From positions 21,905,054 through 21,965,053 of the forward strand of contig NC_092562.1 of the NCBI RefSeq assembly GCF_037975245.1: a stretch of 60,000 nucleotides of DNA, written 5' to 3'. Each line of letters opens with the position of its first letter. The stretch's first letter is position 1. Positions 12,861 to 60,000 of the stretch are shown one piece after another. The position numbers and the translations under genes were made by a program. The notes under the pieces were generated by a model that worked only from the letters and a program-made list of their open reading frames with translations, was not told the origin of the DNA and ran no database searches. This DNA is from Apostichopus japonicus. Taxonomy: Eukaryota > Echinodermata > Holothuroidea > Aspidochirotida > Stichopodidae.

Positions 12861-13442
12861 CTGATGAAGAAACACCGCAATCAAATAATTGTATAACATA
12901 TGATCACTGATTATCATGATCATATCAGACGATTACTAATCAAGATCAATTCACTAACTATCAATTACTGTGAAGAGTAATTGATAAGAGAGATTGGTAC
13001 CGTGATCGTTCTAAATAGAAAACAGTGCCATAGGGTTGAATAGGTTTTTTTAGAGGAGTCCACTGGTTTCTTTTGAGTTTGCATGTAGACAGATTTTTTT
13101 AACTTAATATTGTACCTCATAATCTGAAGATAGCGGTTGACTACAACAAAGAAGAGAATTCATTTTTCATTTTTTTTCTAAAGCCTATTAATTGACCAAT
13201 CCGAGATATACACATATACATTTAATATGTCCCCACACACTAACAACATTTCAATTCTTTCCACTCAAGCTTTCTCCTTGAGATAATAAGCTTTTCACAA
13301 AAGACTATTCACAATGAAGATAGGAGATTTCTTTTTCTGTTTCTTGACAGACTCAGGAAATGTGTGAAGAGATTAGTATTGGTATTAGATTTAATCTTCA
13401 TGTCTGCCAACATCGAGTGCAGTGAACTTTCATTCATTCTTT

Positions 13443-51595
<38,153 letters not shown>

Positions 51596-52595
51596 TTTGA
51601 AATAATCCAAGAGATCACCAAAATAATTGTGAATATTTCATAATATCAAGTATTATATTTTGCAGACTACACGTCTACGAAGTAAACCCGATCACAAAGG
51701 CTCCCTTAGTTTCCTCCATAACACCGTTGCATAGTATACACCTATCGTTGACTGTTGATTGTAGAACTTTTTCTCCTCCGTTCGTCAGCGCATCGAGGAC
51801 TCACGTGGTGATCCAAGCGACTCATTAGCTCAATCGTGTTCTAAATTCAAAATATGATCCTTAAGTAGAGAATAATTGAAGCTATTCATAGCATTTCTTT
51901 TTTTATTTAAATATATTCTCTTCAAAATAATCGCTGTTCTATGTCAATGTTTAGAAGACAAACACCTGAGAAACGCCACGGCTGCGACAAGGTTTAGGCA
52001 TATTGGAGGGATATTTCACCTGTGCACCCCGTTGGCTCTGTAAATAAACACTGCGTGAAGTCACATTGTGCCTACAATGAGGTAGCTGGCGGAAAATTGT
52101 CCTTTTCGTTCACGTTTTGCCTTCGATCTCGTTCGTAGATTTGTTGGAAGCAGTTATGCGACTTATAAGCTTGGTCAACTGTAAATGAGACCTCTTTCAC
52201 CGTGAAAATCTACTATGATAATGTAAACCGGACGACCGTACATGCAGCAACCTCCGGTAGTTGTTAGATTAATCAGGTGTACACAAGGGTTATCGTGATG
52301 TAGGATACCAGTACATAAAGTGTACTATAGTCAAAGAGTGGTAAAAGAACAACGGTAAAACAACATTTCAATTAGGATATAAGATAGGTCAGAGTGTGAC
52401 AAGGATTCAGTACACTTGATTAAACATTAGCATGTATGCACTATGAAAGATCTTTATATAACAAAAAAAAAAAAACATGACATAAAAAGAAGATGGCGCT
52501 CAAAGGTTATTATGTCATAAAACTATTCTATTGACTATATGTCAATTTTCAATATACCAATGTGTATGCCTACAATATTGACACTATATAAGGGC

Positions 52596-52963
52596 CATAG
52601 GCGTAGGAGACCAATTTTATTTGGGGGGGGGGGGGGCTGTAACGACTTGCCCGAAAAATATAACCAAAACCATCTTAATGTGCACATCAAATAGGCATGA
52701 ATCGGTTATTACATCGCATGGCAATAACATACAATCATTTGCCGTGTTATTACCCTTCCATGTTGGTTAGAATTATTGGAGAATTCGGTACCATAATAAT
52801 GATAATTATAATATAAGTTTAACCATTGAAAAACACGTTGCAAATTATATTTCTTTCAGTAGGTGCCCGAAAAATTCTCAGCATATTGCCCGAATTTTTT
52901 CAAAAATATTTGGTTGGGGGGTGGGGGCTGCAGCCCCCCAGCCCCCCGCCTCCTACGCCTGTG
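52596..52963. mobile_element. hAT-type MITE, copy 1
   Basis: Terminal inverted repeats CATAGGCGTAGGAG and CTCCTACGCCTGTG (13 of 14 paired) are flanked by a perfect 8-bp duplication ATAAGGGC (52588-52595 and 52964-52971). An 8-bp TSD with CA-starting TIRs fits the hAT superfamily. No coding capacity. It shares internal sequence with the next element. Confidence 0.85.
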
Positions 52964-52990
52964 ATAAGGGCATATACATACACAACTAGT

Positions 52991-53535
52991 CATAGGCGTA
53001 GGAGCCTGATTTGATTTGGGGGGGCTGTAACGACTTGCCCGAAAAATATTACCAAAATTTTTCGCGCGCTACGCGCGCGTTTAACATCTTAATGTGCTAT
53101 CATATAGCCTTTCATCGGTTATTACATCACATGACGATAACCGATGAACGCATATATGATATGCACAATAAGATGTTAAGCGCGCGCGGAACGCGCGAAA
53201 AATTTGGGTTGTATTTTCCCTCTTATTACCATTCCATATTGGTTATAACTATTGGGGAAGTCGTCACAATAATAACGATAATAATAATTTCAGTTTAACC
53301 ATTGAAAAACACATTGCAAATTATTATTCTTTCCGTAGGTGCCCGAAAAATTCTCAGCATATTGCCCGAATTTTCACCCCCCCCCAAAAAAAAAATTGAA
53401 AAACACATTGCAAACTTTTCTTCTTTCAGTAGGTGCCCGAAAAATTCTCAGCATATTGCCCGAATTTTCACCAAAAATTTTGTTTGGGGGGGGGGGCTGC
53501 AGCCCCCCAGCCCCCCCCCGCCTCCTACGCCTATG
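52991..53535. mobile_element. hAT-type MITE, copy 2, with internal hairpin
   Basis: Perfect 14-bp inverted repeats CATAGGCGTAGGAG and CTCCTACGCCTATG are flanked by the 8-bp duplication CAACTAGT (52983-52990 and 53536-53543). It differs from copy 1 by an internal palindrome (53055-53205) and by a local duplication of the TTGAAAAACACATTGCAAA segment near 53310-53470. Confidence 0.88.
53055..53205. repeat. 151-bp imperfect palindrome inside the MITE
   Basis: The left arm AAATTTTTCGCGCGC... runs through TTTAACATCTTAATGTGC and ATCGGTTAT. The right arm returns as ATAACCGAT, GCACAATAAGATGTTAA and GCGCGAAAAATTT. The apex is near 53128-53142. CpG-rich ends contrast with the AT-rich surroundings. Confidence 0.85.
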
Positions 53536-54189
53536 CAACTAGTGACAATACATACACAAAAGTGACAATTTATGTCAGCTAAAAAGACGCTCTTTATTCC
53601 AAGTATACACCGAGTTGAGGGACTCAACTGAAGAACATTTTGACTCGAGCTTCCATGGTGTGATTTTGATTTCCTTGTTAAGGATCATGGGACGAGTCTT
53701 TTAAGTCCACATAGGATATTCACTACTTCTGTTAGTCATGAAATGATGGCAACAGGCGGCAAACGTATCGTTAATTTGACATTCAACAAAAATCATTTCT
53801 GTACTTAATACTTCTCATAATATGGTTCCAACAACATTTGCCATCCATACATCGGCCTGTTTGAAGAATACCTGGCATGCTTCATTTTTTTTTCTCTCTG
53901 AGGATGTCTTCTATATATTGCCAAATATTCACATTATTATTTATGTTTTGAAACGTTGCAGAAATTGGACACTTGCCCTGTTTGAATCGAGAATTTAATG
54001 TCTATAACCACACGGAAACAGTAAATCGCTAACTTGCGCAAATTACGCAACGATCGTTTCCTTTCGGAGTTAAGCAGTCAATTTGGACTGTAAATGGTCT
54101 CCGGCCGGACATTTGATGCTGCAAATGTACGTCTGTCCGGACGAAATATTACTCTGCGGGTCATTTTCGAATGATGATCACAAGCTATA

Positions 54190-54470
54190 CAATGAAATGA
54201 GGTGAGGTGAGGTGAGATGAGATGAGATGAGATGAGATGACATGAGATGAGATGAGATGAGATGAGGTGAGATGAAATGAAACGAGACGAGACCAGACCA
54301 GACCAGATTAGACCAGACCTAACGTGAGACGAAACTGGAGTGGAGAGAAGATTAATTAAAAATATAAGAGGAGATGGGACGAGATGAGGTGAGGTGGGCA
54401 GGGGTGAGGTGAGGTGACTTGAGGTGAGGTGAGATGAGATGAAGTGAGATGAGATGAAATGCCGAAATGG
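54190..54470. repeat. GAGATGAGATG / GAGGTGAG simple repeat
   Basis: Irregular runs of 5-base units GAGAT, GAGGT and GAAAT, interrupted by GACCAGACCA and a short unique segment. Confidence 0.9.
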
Positions 54471-57245
54471 TTAACATAATCAGCTGAAAAAGCTGAGTTA
54501 AGTCATTAGGCGAAACAGCCTATGTAAAATTCTAGATTATATTTATATAGTCTATATAGGATTAGAGGTAATGTAAAAGTAGTAGTAAAAGTGCGGTTAA
54601 ATAGTAAACTATAAGTCATGGCAAATTTTACAAAAGCAAAGAAGACCGGTTTGTTTCATGTACGGTTTCAAATGCAATTGTTGTTATTTGCGACATTTAC
54701 AATGACAGAAATGTACCAAAATATTTTACTATGCAGGCATAAATTATAGGAGGGTTTTTATAATGGGGGGGGGGGGGGGAGACCAAGGAGAATGGGTCTT
54801 GGCGCTGATATTTCTTAATGTCTCGTTGCGATTTTCAAGCACCCCTCCCCCTCCCACTAAAAAAATGTCAGAAAGAGTATAATTACTCTGAAATTTGTAA
54901 AAATGCATGTGTCTCATACAGATAGTAAGTACCCCCCACTCCCCAACCCACCCACACAAACATTTACGGTTCGAATAGGTGGAAATTGTAGATATAGGGA
55001 AGATCCAACAGACACTACCAGCTAAATTATACCTATTATACACCGAACATTGGTCAATGCATGCGGCGTATACATTTTATCTGAACAAATGTGGTTATTT
55101 GCGCTGGCCTGTTTGAAGTATTAAGAGAAAAGAAGCAGAAGCACAAGAAGAAAACAAGCCTTGGTCGAACGTGTACATAACCTTTTAATATAGCAAAGTT
55201 CCGATCAAAAGTGATTGTAAACACAATTTGACAAACATTCGTTCCGCTCTTGTGCCAGCCTCAGGAAGTTAAAGTCAAGGTATTTCGAAAGGTCGAATCT
55301 TAATTGATATAGAGTTGTTCACTTTTAATTGTTCAAACTGTAGCTATAATCAAAAACAAAAATGCCATATTGACGTCACGAGCTATGGTGTAATAATAGA
55401 TGTTGACTTGTTTATGGTTGCAGGAGGTATGTGTTCCTCTTCTAGAACCATCTCCAAGAACCATCTCCAATGTTAGGCTTCCTTTGAATTATTTCCCAAT
55501 ACCATCAAGAGCAACATCCAAACCAACAATTACTCGAGAGTTCTACGTGACACCTCTCGATTGTTTATTAAATTGATCTTTAGACGACAACAAGTGTCTG
55601 CCAGACTCACCCCCCCCCACCTCCCATCAAACTTTGGTAAAGAACCCCAAAAAATGACCGCCCTGTCTACCTCCTTGCTTTCTTTCTTCGAAACATGATG
55701 AGCTGCAAACAATGTCAAAATAACTGGTAGCCTACATGAAATATCAAGTAAACAACCCCACCCCCCTCCGCACCCCCTCACCGACAACATCCTTCCCATT
55801 CCGAGACCAACTGGATGCATTTTAGCAATGGTTATAATCATGCTTGCTTTATGCGCCTATATCCAGAATTAAGGAGGTGCTTAAGGAGGTAACTAGGTCC
55901 AAGTAACAAATAGCTGTGCTGGTACACGAAGCTACATATGTTTCATTGTTGGTATTACAGAGGCGTATATATACCAACTTGTACCTTCAACTATATATTT
56001 ATTCTTACTAAATTTACGTCTTGATTAGTTCATGTTTGATACACACGTGGTTGGATATAATGGGTGACAAGCACCCTCCTCCCCCCTCCCTCCTCCTACA
56101 CACACAAACACACGACTCATGTCTGTCATATCATTATTTTTCAGCCCCCCTGCGACGATAATCCAAGGGCAGTGAACCTTTTGTTAGTAAGTTATTTAGT
56201 TTGGTAGTAATACCTAACAAAATATTGTCTTAGTATACTTTTAGCCCGTTGCTACTAAACTTTAGCCGTTGCTATGTTTCGCGAAATCGAAACGAGCACA
56301 CCTGCAGGTAAACCGGAACTATAATTTCGGAGAAAACAGGAAAATTGATATGTTAGTTTACCGGTATATCGCTAAATCGTTGCTAAAGAAATTCCCTCTC
56401 AAAAAATCCCTCTCTGAACAAAATAACTTCATGGACTTTGCAGACATAATAAAATGTTCCATTTACGTCTTCTAACGAAATGAGGACGAATACATCTAAT
56501 CACCCCCACTAATCACCCCAAGCATTCCAATTGATGACCCCCCCCCCCACCCCACACCTCCTTCCTCCTCTTTCTCAAAGGCGATAAGGTTTATGTTAAA
56601 TACAAATTCATGCATAGTCTGTAGTCATCTAGACGGCAAGGGAGACGAGAGCTAGGTCTTTTTGTCTTCATCGATAAGTATAGTATGAAAATATGAATAT
56701 TTCATTAATAATTCTATATTTGCACAGGCTCCCTAACTGAGCTGAGCCCGGGGCTGTAGGTGATCGATGTTGAAATGACGTGCTCTTAGGATCAGGTTGA
56801 GATGGGGACGAGGGGATATTTTGGCGTTTGACATAGATGAGGGTTATGTTCACACTTTGTGTATCAAATTAAATCAATTATTTTAAAAATAAAAATTTAG
56901 CCATTTTCAAGCTGGTTATACGTGAAGATGATTTGTACATATATTCTTAGCTCATCTTCTATTTATTCAAATGAAAGGTGTACCGAGCAGACAGGTAACC
57001 TTACATCGATGTCAACGGGGTGTAATACCTCTCCAAGTCACGGAAGTAAACTTATGTTATTTATAGTTTACTTAAATATTCTCGATAATTTGTACATACA
57101 CCTCACGGTGAGTTGTACGCTATTAATAGAAACCTATTTCGGATATATCGGAAATAAAAACGATCATTTATACTTTTGTAAAATACAAAGCTCTTTTCTA
57201 TCCAATACATTCCAGTGATCCTTCACGTGTTACTATACGTGAGCA

Positions 57246-58085
57246 GGGTGAGGGGCTGGACGGACGGAGCTGTTTGACATGATTATATCCTAAGGCAAGG
57301 TAAGGGGCTGGACGGATGGAGATGTTACACGTGATTATACCCTAAAGCAGGGTAAGGAGCTGGACGGACGGAGCTGTTTGACATGATTATATCTTAAAAT
57401 AGGGTGAGGGCCTGGACGGACGGAGATGTTAGACGTGATTATATATACCCTAAAGCAGGGTAAGGAGCTGGACGGACAAAGATGTTAGACGTGACTATAT
57501 CCTAAGGTAGGGTGAGGGGCTGGACCGACGGAGATGTAAGACGTGACTATATCCTAAAGCAGGGTAAGGGGCGGGACGGACGGAGATGTTAGACTTGATT
57601 ATATATACCCTAAAGCAGGGTAAGGAGCTGGACGGACAAAGATGTTAGACGTCACTATATCCTAAGGTAGGGTGAGGGGCTGGACCGACGGAGATGTAAG
57701 ACGTGACTATATCCTAAAGCAGGGTAAGGGGCGGGACGGACGGAGATGTTAGACTTGATTATATATACCCTAAAGCAGGGTAAGGAGCTGGACGGACGGA
57801 GATGTTAGACGTCACTATATCATAAAGTAGGGTGAGGGGCTGGACGGACCGAGCTGTTTGACATGATTATATCCTAAAGCAAGGTAAGGGGCTGGACGGA
57901 TGGAGATGTTACACGTGATTATACCCTAAATCAGGGCAAGGAGCTGGACGGACGGAGCTGTTTGACATGATTATATCCTAAAATAGGGTGAGGGCCTGGA
58001 CGGACGGAGATGCTAGACGTGATTATATCCTAAAGCAGGGTAAGGGGCGGGACGGACGGAGATGCTAGATGTACTTATATCCTAA
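57246..58085. repeat. Minisatellite, 52-57 bp unit, about 16 copies
   Basis: The unit GGGTGAGGGGCTGGACGGAC, continuing GGAGATGTTAGACGTGATTA, TATCCTAAAGCA, is repeated with variants. A three-unit higher-order block of 160 bp repeats between about 57471 and 57790 (GACGGACAAAG-type units at 57471 and 57631). No gene is nearby. Confidence 0.93.
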
Positions 58086-60000
58086 AAAAATAGGACGACA
58101 TTCGAGATTCAAACGGGTTTGCGCAGAAATATATTTTGTTTCGGTGGTTCGAGATATGTGCAGACACCGGAAAATTAATCTATATTCGTTTTCTGAGCTT
58201 ACAGACGACGGAAGCTCGAATAGGTTATTTTGTTACATCACTTCCATAGTCCAAGGTAGATTTCATGCATTCTGAACATCGATTCTGAGTGGGGGGGGGG
58301 GGAGGGGTCGATCGTAGGTCAGTCCTCATTGGTGATGGGCCTAATAGTGTGCCGACTGCTCGCATAGCGTATATCTGTCAATGTATGAGGAAGAAAAAGG
58401 ATGCAAAATCCACACCTGCACAGAAGAGCGAGACAGACGGTAAAACTCTTTTTACTGCGATGTTAGGTTTACTTCTCACATTTGTTTTCGAGACAGTACT
58501 TTAGACAAAAACGGATGGAATAACAGTTTTACCTCAACACATCAGTCAACTACGATTTGTTTATTTATGGAAAAATTATATACCGGGGCACTGTTTGTTT
58601 GTGTACACAACTTACATCACGTGAGCTGTATAACACGGATACAAGGAACATGCATGCTTATTATCTAATAACGTGAAATAATGAATATTTACTTACTTGC
58701 CAACGCAGTAAACCAGGATCGAGGCAACGTATACTAGGGTTGAAACTAGCACAGAAATTGTAAACCTGCAGCTTCGCATTCCATTATAGAGGTGGACCCT
58801 ATAGGAACCAACATACGGGTCTGGATAAATCTGTTATCAGAGTACAAAATTGGTAAACATGCAGCTTTTTATCCGGTTGATTCCAAGGAGGCATCCCGGG
58901 TCCCGCGTTGCGTTTCTGAAATTTGTTTCGCAAAAAAAGATCACCTTTATGTAGAATAGATATATATATATATATGTTAAAACGGCTTGCTATAAACGCC
59001 CATGCATCTCACAGGTTCCATTCGAGAAATCCGACACTGCTTTCTCACCCTATTGTTCGTCATTGCTTTTTCTAAATTATATGATTTCTTTGAGATAAAT
59101 TCACTTCTTTTTGTGAAGCACTATATAGTACGGGAATTGGAAACAAAAGTTGTGACACTGAAATTAAGGCCTTATTTGTCATTGATAATCAAACTGCCAT
59201 TGATTGCTTTATATGTAAGTTAACTCTATAATACACTGTACGAATCTGATCAATCAGTTAATCAACAAATTAATTGAAATAATTCATTAATCAATCAAGT
59301 GATCCATTATACACAATAAATAAGACTCGTCTTCACTGATTGTAAACATTCTCCGATTACGTACAGAAAAGATTAAATGTTAAAATGTTAAATTTTGTGA
59401 ATTTTGTTCATCTGAAAATTTGTATGTACTAAATTTAAAAATATGGAGATTTTTGTAGAACTGTCAACGTTCTTTCATCATCGATATAGAATGTTGGGGA
59501 CGAACAAGGAACTAAATCCTACATAATGAAGGGGTTATATTTTTTTATTTTTCAAATATTCTTTTCCCAATGTCGTGGGCAACGATCGGAATAATATTTG
59601 TTCTTAAGTTTGACCTACACTTGACATTTGTTTTTATCTTATACATGTTAAATAAACCTAATAAAAGTTCATCCTAGTTTCCACGGAGATTTAATTTCAA
59701 TGCTTAAAAAAAAAAACACAGAACAAAATTGGGACATTTAGCCTACAGCGGGCCTTCACATGCATGCATGTTTATCTATATCTCCGATGGCCCATTTCCC
59801 GTGTTTACACGGAGGGTAAACCTGTATGAAAGTGACTTTCACTTAGACAACTTACTGGCAGAACGATGCCATGGACGCAACGTAACACAAAGAATATATG
59901 AAAATATGTGTTTATATGAAAATGTGTGGATATGGAAGATGTTCTAACAAACGGTTACATTATGTTCCCTATGTAATCAAAACAAAATGGAAATTTTACG

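Larger units (their letters stand above)
8304..13442. other. Interval between SVEP1 stop and EF-hand gene, no supported coding sequence
   Basis: Includes the 86-bp duplication and the 68-bp minisatellite. The SVEP1 3' UTR should begin at 13442 and run left, but no single poly(A) signal can be chosen in this AT-rich DNA. Confidence 0.65.
51596..60000. other. SVEP1 upstream region, no supported coding sequence
   Basis: 5' UTR and promoter of SVEP1 are expected just right of 51595, but no TATA or initiator is convincing. The rest holds the hAT MITE pair, GAGAT repeats and the 57-kb minisatellite. The only open frames are short and without recognisable domains. Confidence 0.65.

Noticed and set aside
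51596-51610. Upstream start giving five more residues (frame opens at 51610)
   Set aside because: The codon there is TTG. The first ATG (51595) has a strong CAAAATGG context and begins a good signal peptide.

Overview
This is eukaryotic nuclear DNA from an invertebrate deuterostome, most likely an echinoderm. The evidence for that is the short GT-AG exons, mostly phase 1, scattered among AT-rich introns, long (AT)n tracts, many mobile elements, and a SVEP1 gene with near-vertebrate domain order. The species is inferred, not proven. All three genes I can support lie on the minus strand.

Main gene, 51595 down to 13443: a complete ortholog of SVEP1 (sushi, von Willebrand factor A, EGF and pentraxin domain protein), a very large secreted or matrix adhesion protein. 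I assembled 32 coding exons by hand, and every junction keeps the reading frame. The total CDS is 10242 nt, or 3413 residues. The domain order is: signal peptide, VWA, Cys-rich EGF-like module, GCC2/GCC3 repeat, 3 sushi, 2 HYR, sushi, a conserved non-repeat region, 3 GCC2/GCC3 repeats, 5 EGF, pentraxin, 29 sushi (15 complete in one 2.76-kb exon), EGF, and a half-EGF tail ending in a stop. Intron 1 is about 8.4 kb and holds most of the repeat landscape.

Left part: 8303-7217 carries the first two coding exons of a small secreted EF-hand protein. 1742-1072 carries the first two coding exons of selenoprotein P, with an in-frame TGA (Sec) in a U-x-x-C redox motif. A TATA box and a probable non-coding first exon lie near 2.8 kb. 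The 3' part of the selenoprotein gene, including any SECIS element, is outside the window.

Mobile DNA: the most unusual item is a SINE whose head matches the first 45 nt of U2 snRNA and whose body is a chain of short hairpins. There is one copy with a full head plus a tandem array of headless copies (42.59-43.89 kb), and two truncated minus-strand copies at 27.7 and 29.5 kb. The 29.5-kb copy landed on a SVEP1 splice donor, and its 19-bp target duplication copied the donor. There are also two hAT-type MITEs with perfect 8-bp target duplications (52.6-53.5 kb), three more eroded hAT-like elements, a LINE 3' end 11 nt from a splice donor, a cruciform-forming AT palindrome, and several minisatellites, two of them with higher-order structure.

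The 8.4 kb upstream of SVEP1 (51.6-60 kb) and the 5-kb gaps between genes hold no convincing coding sequence.
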